64,000 bases of DNA from assembly GCA_018399635.1 (NCBI GenBank), contig JAGYOH010000002.1, positions 1 through 64,000 of the forward strand, read 5' to 3'. The notes beneath the pieces were generated by a model that had not been told where the DNA came from, ran no database searches, and saw nothing but the letters and a program-made list of their open reading frames with translations. The position numbers and the translations under genes were made by a program. Source of the DNA: Clostridia bacterium. Lineage in GTDB: Bacteria; Bacillota; Clostridia; Peptostreptococcales; Acidaminobacteraceae. This document shows positions 16,683-25,775 of this stretch, one piece after another (the stretch's first letter is position 1; the number at the start of each line of letters is the position of its first letter).

Positions 16683-18677
16683 TCAGGACTGGAGACTGAG
16701 GACCTTGAGGCCCTCCGGGGTGATTTTCGTCCCCTGCTTGCCGATGCCTACGGCAATGTAACCCGCTGCCTTGAGTTCCTCAAGAAGGCCCCTGACCTCC
16801 CGCTCCGTCAGAAATATCCCCCGGTCCTCCAGGGCCTTCATCAGACTCAGGCGGCCCACCTTTTCCCGGGACTCCAGCTTTTCCTTGAGAATCCTCAGGA
16901 TGCCGTGTTTTTCCTCGCCGACGTGGTAGGTCTCCTCCTTCTGGCTGATGGCCCTTCGAAAGGTGTAGGGCAGCCCTTCGACGGCGATTTTTTCTTCGGA
17001 CATGAAGGCCAGGTACTCGGCGATGTTTCTCAGCTCCCGGACGTTCCCCGGCCAGGAGTAGGCCGTGAAAATTTCAAAGAGGCCCTCCTCGATGGCCTTG
17101 ACGGATTTGAACTCCTTGAGGAAATGGTGGAAGAGCACCGGGATGTCCTCCTTGCGGTCCCGAAGGGGAGGGACCGTCAGGGGAAAGACGTTGAGGCGGT
17201 AGTAGAGGTCCCACCGGAACCTGCCTTCCCTGGCCAGGGCATTGAGGTCCCGGTTGGTGGCGGCGATGATCCTGACGTCCACCCGGCGGATCCTGGTGGA
17301 GCCGATGCGGATGATTTCCGACTCCTGCAGGACCCTGAGAAGCCGCGACTGCATCCCCAGACTCAGCTCCGCGATCTCATCGAAGAAGAGGGTCCCGTGA
17401 TGGGCCTGCTCGAAGAGACCGATCTTCCCCTCCTTCTTGGCCCCGGTGAAGGCCCCGGTTTCATAGCCGAAGAGCTCCGACTCGACGAGATTCTCCGGCA
17501 GGGCGGCGCAGTTGATGGCCAGGTAGGGAAATTTCGCCCGGTCCGAGGCATTGTGGATGGCCGCGGCAAAGAGTTCCTTGCCGGTGCCGCTCTCCCCGGT
17601 GATGAGGATGGTGGACTGGGCCGTGGCCATCTTCCGGGTCAGCTTCTTCACCCTCCGGATAAGGGGGCTCTCCCCGATGATCTCGTCGATGGTGTACTTG
17701 GCCACATGGCCGAAAAGGGAAATGTCCTTGCGGACCATGTCCTCCAGCCGCTTGATTTCCGTGACATTTCTCAGAATGATCATGTCCCCCACCTTCTGGT
17801 TGAAGACGTAGATGGGCTTGGTGCTGACGATGAGCTTCTCGTTGTGGTACTTCACCAGCTGGTCCGAAACGTAGCGGGTGTCCCCCAGGGACCGGCTGAT
17901 GTGGGGAATGATCTCGTCGATGGACCTGCCCATGAGGGCGGCATTGGAAAGAATCTTCTTGGACGCCTCGTTCACCATGATGACATTGCCGTCGTTGTCC
18001 GTCTCGATGACCCCCTCGTTGATGAGGTTGACGATGGTGTTCTTTTCCTGCTGGACATAGACGTTGTCGTCGATGAGGCTGGAAACCCCCCGGTCCACGG
18101 TGACGATGGTCTTCTGGTACTTCTGGATGACGGCCTCCCGTTCACTGGCCTCAAGATCCAGTTCATTGAGCAGGTCCAGGATGGTGTCCACGTCGTAGAC
18201 CATGTGGCCGATATTGTAGATGGTCTCCACGGTATCCGGAATCAGATGGACCTCGTTGGTGGTGATGGCCACCTTGATTTCATCGATGGGCTCCACCCCG
18301 GGATAAAAGGGGTAGAGCTCGAAGTCAAAGCCCAGGGAATAGATGGAGGAAATGGTTTCAAAGGTCACATCGATGCCGTTGTTCACCAGGTAGATCCTTT
18401 CCTTGACATCGATCATTTTGAGCAGGTCGAAGGACTTGTTGGTGAAGGTTCTCCGGATGGGGATGATTTTCGTGGTGGGCTTCAAGTGCTTCCTCACCAG
18501 GTTGATCATGAGGGGGGTGGACATCAGGAGAATGTCCACATCGATGCCCTTGCGGTCGATCTTGTTGAAGTTGAAGGAGGTGATGGTGAACCGGTCCCCC
18601 AGCACCGCATCGAGTACCTCGTGGTAAAACTGTTTGGTATTGTCATTCAGGGCGCCGACGCCGATGATCTTGGCCAT
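16683..18677 (-). CDS. Sigma-54-dependent transcriptional activator, likely regulator of the peptide transporter
   Basis: This 664-residue paralogue of the activator at 1106-3067 has the same layout: an unassigned N-terminal sensory region (1-200, opening MAKIIGVGALNDN), a PAS domain (about 215-325, GVIETDNDGNVIMVNEASK), an AAA+ domain (about 340-570) with GESGTGKE, GAFTGA, GTLFFDEIAE and WPGNVREL, and a C-terminal region that looks like a winged helix (EREVRGLLEELKAAGYIAV) and not a Fis domain. Start ATG at 18677 follows GAGGAGTGAGG. It is convergent with and adjacent to the sigma-54-promoted transporter operon, so it probably activates it via the inverted repeat at 10806-10851; this is inferred from neighbourhood only. 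It has its own sigma-70-type promoter. Confidence 0.88.
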   Translation of the reverse strand: MAKIIGVGALNDNTKQFYHEVLDAVLGDRFTITSFNFNKIDRKGIDVDILLMSTPLMINLVRKHLKPTTKIIPIRRTFTNKSFDLLKMIDVKERIYLVNNGIDVTFETISSIYSLGFDFELYPFYPGVEPIDEIKVAITTNEVHLIPDTVETIYNIGHMVYDVDTILDLLNELDLEASEREAVIQKYQKTIVTVDRGVSSLIDDNVYVQQEKNTIVNLINEGVIETDNDGNVIMVNEASKKILSNAALMGRSIDEIIPHISRSLGDTRYVSDQLVKYHNEKLIVSTKPIYVFNQKVGDMIILRNVTEIKRLEDMVRKDISLFGHVAKYTIDEIIGESPLIRRVKKLTRKMATAQSTILITGESGTGKELFAAAIHNASDRAKFPYLAINCAALPENLVESELFGYETGAFTGAKKEGKIGLFEQAHHGTLFFDEIAELSLGMQSRLLRVLQESEIIRIGSTRIRRVDVRIIAATNRDLNALAREGRFRWDLYYRLNVFPLTVPPLRDRKEDIPVLFHHFLKEFKSVKAIEEGLFEIFTAYSWPGNVRELRNIAEYLAFMSEEKIAVEGLPYTFRRAISQKEETYHVGEEKHGILRILKEKLESREKVGRLSLMKALEDRGIFLTEREVRGLLEELKAAGYIAVGIGKQGTKITPEGLKVLSLQS

Positions 18678-18698
18678 ATTGCCTCACTCCTCTCCCCC

Positions 18699-18727
18699 AT
18701 TATACCTTTAGGGGCCATACGGGACAA
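18699..18727 (-). promoter_or_regulatory. Sigma-70-type promoter of the second activator gene
   Basis: On the minus strand TTGTCC (18722-18727) and TATAAT (18699-18704) are 17 bases apart, 22 bases upstream of the start codon. Confidence 0.75.
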
Positions 18728-18749
18728 GTTTGAAAGTCCTGAAAATATT

Positions 18750-18785
18750 CAAGGCTCTCAAAACCATCGGGTTTCAAGAGCCTTG
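18750..18785 (-). terminator. Hairpin after the cell-wall hydrolase gene
   Basis: CAAGGCTCT pairs with AGAGCCTTG around an imperfect inner stem. In the minus direction the stem is followed by AATATTTTC, a weak T-tract, so termination may be incomplete. Confidence 0.55.
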
Positions 18786-18800
18786 TCATTCTTTGACCGC

Positions 18801-21662
18801 CTATCTGAAATACTCGAGAATCCCCCGGGCCAGGGCCTGGGCCAGGGCCTCCTGCCCCTCGGGGCTTTCCAGGTAGTCGAACTCCACGGGATTCACCATG
18901 AAGCCCATTTCCACCAGGAAGGTGGGAGCCCAGGTGCCCCTGACCACATAGAAATTGTTGAGGCTCTCCCCCCGGGAGGGTCTTCCCAGGGTGGTCACGG
19001 CCTCCGTCAGCACCGACCGGGCGGCGGGCCCGGCAGATTCATGGATATAGTGCACCGAGAAGCCCTTCACCTGGTTGATGTCCCGGTCCAGGGCCACGCT
19101 GTTGGCGTGGACCGAGATGAAGAGGTCGGGCCTGGCTTCCAGGGAGGCGTCGAGACGGTCCCTCAGACTCAAGGTGGTGTCGGTGGTCCTGGTCATGAGC
19201 ACCTCGGCCCCGTAGGCCTCCAGCTCGCTCTTGAGCAGGGTGGCGGTCGCCAGGTTCACGGCCTTTTCAGGATAGAGGCTCCTGGTGATGCCCAGGGCGC
19301 CGGTATCCGATCCCCCGTGTCCCGGATCCACCATGACGGTGATCCCGGCAAGGGGCCTTGCCGAGGCCGTGGCCTTGACGGGTTTTTTCACCTGGAGGAG
19401 GATCCCCTCATCGGTTTTTTCAACCAGGAATCCTGAGAAGGTCCCGGGATCCTTGATCTTGAAATCGATATACAGATCCTTCCCCTCCAGGGTCGCCTCG
19501 GCGCTTTCGATGATCCGGCTTCCCGAAACATCGGGGGTGACGGCCTTGGACACGTCCTGGATCCTGAGGGTCAGAATCCCCCCGGCGTAGCTGGCCACCG
19601 CCACGGGGGAATGATCCAGGGCGAAGCTCAGACTTTCGAAGCGGTCATCCGAGGTAAAGCCGACCCTTTCAATTTCCCCGGGCCCGTAGGCCGTATCATA
19701 GAAGAGGGTCACATCGGACTTTTTCACCCAGGTGCCCAGGGAGAGTTTCAAGTAATCCCCCAGCATGTAGACGACCCGGTCCTCCATGCCCCCGGCGAGG
19801 ATGAAGCTCGAGCCGCCGCTCCCTCCGGCCTGGAAGTAGGTGTCGATCCAGTCCGTCTTGACCCGGGCCATGAGGGGGGCCTCCTGCCCGGCCACCAGGA
19901 CGCCGCCCCTGGCCTGGACCGTATCGGTGATGCCCTTGTAATCCATGGTGTAGGTCACGTTGCCCAGGGAGACCACCTTGTCCCTGCTTCCTGCCGGGAA
20001 GGGGATCACGCCGCTGTAGCTGGTGTAGTAGATTCCCGTGGGATACTCGTAACTGGTGGCCGGCGTCAGAGTCACGGTCTTGTCCCCCAGGGCCGCCGTC
20101 ACCGTGGCGCCCATGGGGGCGTTGATGCCGACATTGAGCCCCGCTCCGGGGGTGCCGATGACCATGGTGCCCGGCAGGGCCGTGGATGCGGTAAGGGCGG
20201 CCCGGTCATACCGGGTCGGTTCCCAGCTGCCGGTGGTCCGGGTGATCACCCGGGTCACGCTCTGTCCCTGCTGGGTGAAGGTGAACCGGTTGATGCCGTT
20301 TTCGAGGGTGACGAAGGCGCCGAAATAACCCTTCTCACTCCGCATGTCAACCTCTTTCCCGTTGAGAAAAAGAGGGGTGCCGGGGTCGGAGACGCCGGTG
20401 AAGAAGTAACCGCTCTGGGAGCTGGTGAAGTCCGCCACGGGGTTGGTCACCTCGAGGCCGCCGCTGACCGGGGGCACGAAGAGCTCCTGGGGACTGCCGC
20501 CGTAATAATCAGTGATGGCGGCCTTCAGGGCCGGCAGGGCCATGATGGTGCCGTAGCGGAAGTGAACGCTGCCGGCCACCTCGGGCCTGGTTTCATTGTA
20601 CTTGAGCTGGCGGAGGATTTCCGCCTCCGTGGCCCAGGCCCCGGAAGACCCCACCTTGTAGTCCGCAAGACCGATGTAGAGCTTGACACCGGTGCCCGCC
20701 ACCACGTCGCTCCACCAGTCCACCAGGGTCTGGTACTCAGCGATTTCAAAGCCGATATTCCAGTAGATCTGGGGATTGATGTAGTCCAGGTAGCCTTCCT
20801 TGACCCACATCCGCGTATCGGCGTAGTGGGCGGTGTAGGACTGGTTGCCCCGGGTCGCCGAACCCAGGGGACTGTAGGAATCATTGGCCCAGATGCCGAA
20901 GGGGCTGATGCCGAAGGAGACCTCGGGAGCAATCCGGTTGATGGTCTTCTGGACCATTTTCACCATTTCTGTGACATTGTCCCGGCGCCAGTCGTGGATA
21001 CTGGTATAGCCTTTGCCGTAGGTGGCGAAGGTTTCAGCGTCGTCAAAGTCCGTGGTGGGATAGAAGTAGTCGTCAAAGTGGATGCCGTCCACGTCGTACT
21101 GGCTGACGATCTCCATGACCCCCGCCGACACGACGGCCCTTGACATGGGCTGGCCGGGATCAAAATAGAGGTTGTCCCCGTACTGCTTGACCAGATGCGG
21201 GTATTTCCGGGCGATATGGTCCTCGGTAACCTTGGCCCAGGGATCGCCGTAGCCCGCCGTGATCCGGTAGGGATTGATCCAGGCATGGAGTTCGATGCCC
21301 CGCTCATGGGCCTCTTCGACCCAGAATGCCAGGGGGTCGAAGCCGCCCTGGGGGGCCCTGCCCGGGTCACCGGTGAGGTAGGCGGACCAGGGGAAATAAG
21401 TGGAATCGTAAAAGGCGTCACTCGATGGTCTCACCTGGAGAAACACCGCATTGAAACCCATTGCTTCAGCATTGTCAAGTATCTCGACGGCCTCGGCCTT
21501 CAAAAGGGTACTGTCCGTGGTCGCCTTCAAGGGATAATCCAGGTTCAACACCGTCGCCACCCAGACGCCCCGCATTTCTTCGTAGGAACCTTCCAGGGCA
21601 AAAGTCGGCAAACTGGTGAGCAGCATCAATAGCATCAGCAAAACAGATATTTTTTTCTTCAT
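18801..21662 (-). CDS. Secreted GHL10 glycoside hydrolase fused to N-acetylmuramoyl-L-alanine amidase
   Basis: This 953-residue exported protein has a signal peptide (KKKISVLLMLLMLLTSLPTFA). Residues about 28-370 are a GHL10/DUF187 domain (MRGVWVATVLNLDYP, AWINPYRI, VDGIHFDDYFYP, GISPFGIWAND), a TIM barrel thought to act on peptidoglycan-type glycans. Residues about 390-750 are beta-rich and include a copper-amine-oxidase-like or spacer region. Residues about 770-950 are an Amidase_3 zinc amidase (VMVDPGHGGSDTGA, FISVHANS, VEMGFMVNPVE) that cuts between MurNAc and the stem peptide. The fusion joins glycan- and peptide-cleaving activities in one wall-remodelling enzyme. ATG at 21662 follows a GAGGTG site, and TATAAT lies about 30 bases upstream. 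Confidence 0.88.
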   Translation of the reverse strand: MKKKISVLLMLLMLLTSLPTFALEGSYEEMRGVWVATVLNLDYPLKATTDSTLLKAEAVEILDNAEAMGFNAVFLQVRPSSDAFYDSTYFPWSAYLTGDPGRAPQGGFDPLAFWVEEAHERGIELHAWINPYRITAGYGDPWAKVTEDHIARKYPHLVKQYGDNLYFDPGQPMSRAVVSAGVMEIVSQYDVDGIHFDDYFYPTTDFDDAETFATYGKGYTSIHDWRRDNVTEMVKMVQKTINRIAPEVSFGISPFGIWANDSYSPLGSATRGNQSYTAHYADTRMWVKEGYLDYINPQIYWNIGFEIAEYQTLVDWWSDVVAGTGVKLYIGLADYKVGSSGAWATEAEILRQLKYNETRPEVAGSVHFRYGTIMALPALKAAITDYYGGSPQELFVPPVSGGLEVTNPVADFTSSQSGYFFTGVSDPGTPLFLNGKEVDMRSEKGYFGAFVTLENGINRFTFTQQGQSVTRVITRTTGSWEPTRYDRAALTASTALPGTMVIGTPGAGLNVGINAPMGATVTAALGDKTVTLTPATSYEYPTGIYYTSYSGVIPFPAGSRDKVVSLGNVTYTMDYKGITDTVQARGGVLVAGQEAPLMARVKTDWIDTYFQAGGSGGSSFILAGGMEDRVVYMLGDYLKLSLGTWVKKSDVTLFYDTAYGPGEIERVGFTSDDRFESLSFALDHSPVAVASYAGGILTLRIQDVSKAVTPDVSGSRIIESAEATLEGKDLYIDFKIKDPGTFSGFLVEKTDEGILLQVKKPVKATASARPLAGITVMVDPGHGGSDTGALGITRSLYPEKAVNLATATLLKSELEAYGAEVLMTRTTDTTLSLRDRLDASLEARPDLFISVHANSVALDRDINQVKGFSVHYIHESAGPAARSVLTEAVTTLGRPSRGESLNNFYVVRGTWAPTFLVEMGFMVNPVEFDYLESPEGQEALAQALARGILEYFR

Positions 21663-21784
21663 TTACGGTTCACCTCTTTCTGCCCCCATTATACCCCGAA
21701 TCCCTCCGCCGCCAGTTTAAAAATAGGTGACATTTTTGCGGCCTCTCTCTGTATGAAACTTCTGTTGAATCAGCCCTTTCGGGT

Positions 21785-22220
21785 TTGAAATCCCCGGCAA
21801 GGGGAAATTTCTTAGTCCAACTTGAAGCGGCCATCGTCCTGAGCCTCATCGGCCTCATGGTTCTCACCGCCCTGCCCGGGGCCCCGGCCTTTATCGACCA
21901 CACTGAAAACCCCCGTGGATCGGACCAATCTCAGGATGCTCAACACCGCCACCTTCGCCCATTGCCGGACCTGCGAGGAGCTGCCCGAAGTGATACAGGC
22001 CTCAGCCGACCCTTCGGAGGTCCTCATGGCTCTTCTGGTGCGGGAGGGTCATCTCCATGACCGGGTGACCCCAAAGGGGGATGCCGGAGCCTTTCAGTAT
22101 GATTTCCAAGAGAAGACCCGGCAGGCCGTCCACGGGGGATCCGGGCACACCAAAAGGCTGGTTCCTGCCATGACAGGAGCCAGCCTTTTTCAATGCTTGA
22201 AGGTGAGAATGTATTCATAG
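21785..22220 (+). pseudogene. Decayed type IV pilin-like gene
   Basis: The first frame (about 21785-21910) encodes RGNFLVQLEAAIVLSLIGLM, resembling the cleavage site and hydrophobic helix of type IV prepilins, then LPGAPAFIDHTENP. The sequence continues in another frame (about 21915-22180) as VDRTNLRMLNTATFAH, followed by a short globular part. Deleting one C from the C5 run at 21906-21910 joins the frames into a pilin-like chain. There is no ATG in frame, no clear ribosome binding site, and the second frame reads through a terminator, so I treat it as a remnant. A single sequencing error would not explain the missing start. The rest of the 21663-22189 gap holds nothing else I can support. 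Confidence 0.42.
22152..22190. terminator. Bidirectional terminator
   Basis: AAAAGGCTGGTTCCTG and CAGGAGCCAGCCTTTTT form a long stem with one mismatch. On the minus strand it ends the nitroreductase gene, whose stop codon lies at its edge. Confidence 0.85.
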
Positions 22221-22993
22221 GGCCCCACCGGATGAAGGGGATCCTCTGAAAACTCCCCCGCCAGGCCCAGGGCCTCCGCCCCCAGGGCGAAATGGGCCAG
22301 GGCGATGCCCAGGTCCAGATACCTTGTCCCTGATCTGGCGGCATAAAAATGCACCCGTCCCCGACCCTCCTCCATGAGGATCCGCCAGGGCTGGGCGTTC
22401 CTGCCCGAGGGGGCGGCCCTCACCCCCTCAAGAACCTGGTGGAAACCGCCCCCCTCGCCAGTCTTCAGGTAGGGTCGGGAGAAATCCCCGACAAAGACCA
22501 TGTCCTTCAAGGCCTTGCGCCTGGTGGACCGTGAAAGGGCCTTGAAGGCCCCCGCCACCAGGGTCCGGCGGTCCGCCCTGAATCCCACAGGAGACACCGC
22601 CGCCACCTTCATCCCCTGGGCAAGGGGGATCCATTTCCTGAAGGTCTCCGCCCTGAAGGTCCCTGAAATCCAGCAGGTTCCCAGACCCAGGCCGGTGACA
22701 TAGAGAATGAGCTTCTCCATGAGATAGCCCAGGTCCAGCAGGCCTTCCCTGGAATCGGGACAGACGCCGACGAAGTAGCCCGGGGCACGGCGGATGACCC
22801 CGTAGGTGGCCCGGGCTGTCACGGCGGACCCGAAAAGGACGTGAAGGACCACCGGCTGGCCCAGGGGACCCCGGGTCGCCGTGAGACGATTGGCCTCCGT
22901 GATGACGGCCTTCTGCTGATGAGGGGTGAGGGCCGTTTCCTTGTAACTCCTCACCGACTCTCTCAAGGCCATGGCCTGAAGCACGTCGTACAT
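22190..22993 (-). CDS. Nitroreductase-family flavoprotein (TM1586-like)
   Basis: This 267-residue flavoprotein has two nitroreductase-like halves: YDVLQAMALRESVRSYK at the N-terminus with the usual arginine/serine FMN contacts, and APSGRNAQPWRI in the second half, which resembles the NAQPW flavin loop. The arrangement fits the putative TM1586-type nitroreductases, whose substrates are unknown. ATG at 22993 follows GAGGGTG and gives the expected N-terminus; the longer reading starting at 23044 would add 17 residues without homology. It is divergent from the purine operon. Confidence 0.78.
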   Translation of the reverse strand: MYDVLQAMALRESVRSYKETALTPHQQKAVITEANRLTATRGPLGQPVVLHVLFGSAVTARATYGVIRRAPGYFVGVCPDSREGLLDLGYLMEKLILYVTGLGLGTCWISGTFRAETFRKWIPLAQGMKVAAVSPVGFRADRRTLVAGAFKALSRSTRRKALKDMVFVGDFSRPYLKTGEGGGFHQVLEGVRAAPSGRNAQPWRILMEEGRGRVHFYAARSGTRYLDLGIALAHFALGAEALGLAGEFSEDPLHPVGPYEYILTFKH

Positions 22994-23062
22994 GTCAAAC
23001 ACCCTCTTTCCCTTATCTTGATACCTCTTATGGGGGTGGGTCACGCAAAAATCCCCTGGCTT

Positions 23063-23148
23063 TATGACTTGTTCACATATGATCCCCCGAAAATTTATAG
23101 AGTCTTTGCCTATCCCGTCCTCACCTTATGAAGAAGTCATAGTATAAT
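23063..23148 (+). promoter_or_regulatory. Promoter region of the purine operon with inverted repeat
   Basis: TATAAT at 23143-23148 is a good -10 box about 80 bases upstream of the first gene, without a strong -35. TATGACTT (23063-23070) and AAGTCATA (23134-23141) are perfect inverted copies flanking the region, the second abutting the -10 box. They could be regulator half-sites. I see no purine riboswitch core in the 23045-23226 leader. Confidence 0.4.
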
Positions 23149-23226
23149 AGAGGAAAGAAAGCGGTTTTTTTCAAAATCACCATCGTTTAGTGAATCTCTT
23201 GCCAGGAAAAACAAAGGAGGTCCGAC

Positions 23227-25308
23227 GTGAAAATCACTGATGTTGTCAACCGGGTCGACACCCAGGAGAAAATCAGGGGAGCCGCACAGTACATCGAGGA
23301 TATTCCCTTCGACAATCTGCACTACGCCCGAACCCTGAGAAGCACCCTCCCCAAAGGAAAAATCCTCAAGGTCGCCTATCCCCGGGGTTTCCCGGGAATC
23401 ACCGTGGTGGATGCCGGGGATATCCTCGCCCGGAACGAGGTCAGCATGGTCACCACGGACATGCCCATCTTCGCCGACGGCGAAGTCAACTATGTGGGGG
23501 AGGCCATCGCACTCATCGTGGGCAGGGACAAGGATGAGATCATCGCCTTCATGAAGGGGATCGAGGTGACCTACGACCCCGGCACCCCCCTCTTCACCTG
23601 CGACGACGCCGAAGAGAACCTCTTCACCCGACGTCACTACAGCAAGGGGGACCTTGCTTCCCTCGAAGGCCTCGAGGTCTTCGAAGGCCGCTACAGGACC
23701 CCCTATCAGGAGCAGCTCTACATGGAGAAACAAGGGGTGGTGGCGGAGGTCAAGGAGGGGGTCGTGGAGATTTTCGGCTCCATGCAATGTCCCTACTACG
23801 TGGTCAACGCCCTGAAGAACGCCCTGGATTATCCCGAGGAAAAGATCCGGGTGGTCCAGACCGTCACCGGGGGCGCCTTCGGCGGCAAGGAGGACTATCC
23901 CTCCATCATGGCCTGCCAGACGGCCCTGGCGGCACTGAAAATCAAGGCCCCGGTCCAGCTGGTCTATGACCGCCGGGAGGACATCCAGTTCACCACCAAG
24001 CGCCATCCCTCGGACATCACCATCAAATCCTATTACAGGGAGGGCCGGATCGAGGGGATGAAGATCGACGTCGGCATCGACGCCGGTCCCTACCTGGGTC
24101 TGAGCGACGTGGTCCTGCAGCGGGCCATCCTCACCATGACCGGCGCCTACGGCGTCCCCCATCTCGAGGTCTCGGGAACGGTCTACAAGACCAACAACAT
24201 CTTCAACGGAGCCTTCAGAGGCTTCGGCGGTCCCCAGAGTCTCTTCGCCCTGGAATCCCATATGAGCCAGCTGGCGGCAAGACTCGGGGTCGACCCCCTG
24301 GACTTCAGGGAGAAGCACTTCGTCCACCAGGGCGAACTCACCTCCACGGGGGGCCGCTTCCACGAGGAAATCCACCTGGAGGAAATGACCCGGATCCTCA
24401 AGGAGATGTCGGGCTATCCCCACCTTGCCCGTGACGGACGGGGGCGGCTCGTGGGCTACGGCGTGGCCGTCGTCCCCCACGGCGGCGGCTTTACCGGAGA
24501 CGGCGAGGCCGAGCACATCAAGGCGGTGGTGAAACTTAGAAAAGACACCGAACAATTCATCCACATCCTGGTCTCCAACGTGGAGATGGGCCAGGGCGCC
24601 CTGACGGCCCTCTCGAAAATCGTGGCCAGCGCCCTGGACGTCCCGATGGAGCGGATCATCTATAAAAATCCCGACACCCGGCTGGTGCCGGACTCCGGAC
24701 CCACCGCCGCCTCCAGGACCACCATGGTGGTGGGCCGGCTCCTCTACGATGCGGCCCTCAAGATGAAGGACGCCCTGGAGGAGCGGGAGGAGGTGGTGGT
24801 CACCGAGCACTACCATCAGCCGGCATACCTGGCATGGGACCAGGAAAACCTGAGGGGCAACGCCTACCTTTCCTATTCCTGGGCCGCCCTCCTCGCCCGG
24901 GTGGAGGTGGACCCCGTCACCCTGGAGGTCACCTGCACCGATATCCACGGGGTCTACGACGTGGGCCTCCCCATCGATGAAAAAATGCTCCTGGGCCAGG
25001 TCCACGGCGGCGTGATCCAGGGACTGGGCTACGGCATGATGGAAACCATGGACTCCAAGGAAGGTCTGATCCAGCACAATTCCTTCAGCTCCTACGCCGT
25101 ACCCACCACGGAGGACATTCCCGCCATCCACACCCGATGGCTCATCAACCCCTACATCGAAGGTCCCTTCGGGGCCAAGGCCGCCGGCGAACTCACCCTG
25201 GTGGGGGTGGCCCCCGCCATCGCCACCGCAGTGGCCGACGCCCTGGGCCGGGAAATCTACGAGATCCCGGTCCTGCCTGAAAAACTCTTGAAGGTGGTGA
25301 AATCATGA
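23227..25308 (+). CDS. Xanthine dehydrogenase-type molybdenum subunit (first set)
   Basis: This 693-residue catalytic subunit of a molybdenum hydroxylase binds molybdopterin and hydroxylates, or in reverse reduces, a purine-like heterocycle. An aldehyde oxidase/xanthine dehydrogenase a/b hammerhead domain opens the chain (1-105, IRGAAQYIEDIP). The molybdopterin motifs are TGGAFGGKEDYPS, GAFRGFGGPQS and MGQGALT, and the catalytic glutamate is in GAKAAGELTL near the C-terminus. ATG-type start at 23227 follows AAAGGAGG. It overlaps the 2Fe-2S gene by four bases, and the FAD subunit follows, so a full three-subunit enzyme is encoded. In related clusters such enzymes act on xanthine, urate or dioxopurines; the precise substrate is open. 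Confidence 0.9.
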   Translation: MKITDVVNRVDTQEKIRGAAQYIEDIPFDNLHYARTLRSTLPKGKILKVAYPRGFPGITVVDAGDILARNEVSMVTTDMPIFADGEVNYVGEAIALIVGRDKDEIIAFMKGIEVTYDPGTPLFTCDDAEENLFTRRHYSKGDLASLEGLEVFEGRYRTPYQEQLYMEKQGVVAEVKEGVVEIFGSMQCPYYVVNALKNALDYPEEKIRVVQTVTGGAFGGKEDYPSIMACQTALAALKIKAPVQLVYDRREDIQFTTKRHPSDITIKSYYREGRIEGMKIDVGIDAGPYLGLSDVVLQRAILTMTGAYGVPHLEVSGTVYKTNNIFNGAFRGFGGPQSLFALESHMSQLAARLGVDPLDFREKHFVHQGELTSTGGRFHEEIHLEEMTRILKEMSGYPHLARDGRGRLVGYGVAVVPHGGGFTGDGEAEHIKAVVKLRKDTEQFIHILVSNVEMGQGALTALSKIVASALDVPMERIIYKNPDTRLVPDSGPTAASRTTMVVGRLLYDAALKMKDALEEREEVVVTEHYHQPAYLAWDQENLRGNAYLSYSWAALLARVEVDPVTLEVTCTDIHGVYDVGLPIDEKMLLGQVHGGVIQGLGYGMMETMDSKEGLIQHNSFSSYAVPTTEDIPAIHTRWLINPYIEGPFGAKAAGELTLVGVAPAIATAVADALGREIYEIPVLPEKLLKVVKS

Positions 25309-25775
25309 CCATGGTCAGCTTTATCGTCAATTCAAAACCCGTCACCCTGGAAACCGACCTCTCCCGAAGACTTCTGGACGTCCTCAGGGACGACCTGGGT
25401 CTCACCGGCACCAAGGAGGGCTGCGGTGAAGGAGAATGCGGCGCCTGCCAGGTCTATCTCGACGGCGACCTCGTCAACTCCTGCATGGTCCCCATGGCCA
25501 ATGTCATCGGAAAGAGCGTCCTCACCATCGAGGGCTTCAGCGAAACCGAGGCCTATCGTCAGATCGAGGCCGCCTATATCGAAGAAGGGGCCGTCCAGTG
25601 CGGCTACTGCATTCCCGGCATGGTCATGGCCACGGGAGCCCTGCTCAGATCCAATCCCCACCCGGACCTTGAAGCCATCAAGGACGGTCTCAGCGGAAAC
25701 ATCTGCCGCTGCACCGGCTACCAGACCATCTTCAAAGCCGTGGAACGGGCTTCGAAGGAGGAGGTTAAGAAATGA
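25305..25775 (+). CDS. Xanthine dehydrogenase-type 2Fe-2S subunit (first set)
   Basis: This 156-residue electron-transfer subunit carries two [2Fe-2S] clusters. The plant-ferredoxin-type site is CGEGECGACQVYLDG with a fourth cysteine at NSC. The second is the helical site CGYCIPGMVM plus CRCTGYQ. It passes electrons from the molybdenum subunit to the FAD subunit. The start ATG at 25305 overlaps the previous stop (ATGA), so translation is coupled. Its own end overlaps the FAD gene in the same way. Confidence 0.93.
   Translation: MTMVSFIVNSKPVTLETDLSRRLLDVLRDDLGLTGTKEGCGEGECGACQVYLDGDLVNSCMVPMANVIGKSVLTIEGFSETEAYRQIEAAYIEEGAVQCGYCIPGMVMATGALLRSNPHPDLEAIKDGLSGNICRCTGYQTIFKAVERASKEEVKK

Noticed and set aside
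16632-19436. Long plus-strand reading frame opposite the second activator
   Set aside because: Antisense shadow of a GC-rich gene; no start site, and the minus frame has all activator motifs.
22994-23044. Extended start of the nitroreductase
   Set aside because: The added 17 residues have no family similarity and the ATG at 22993 has a better ribosome site.
23045-23226. Purine riboswitch upstream of the purine operon
   Set aside because: No conserved three-way-junction core or expression-platform hairpin was found.
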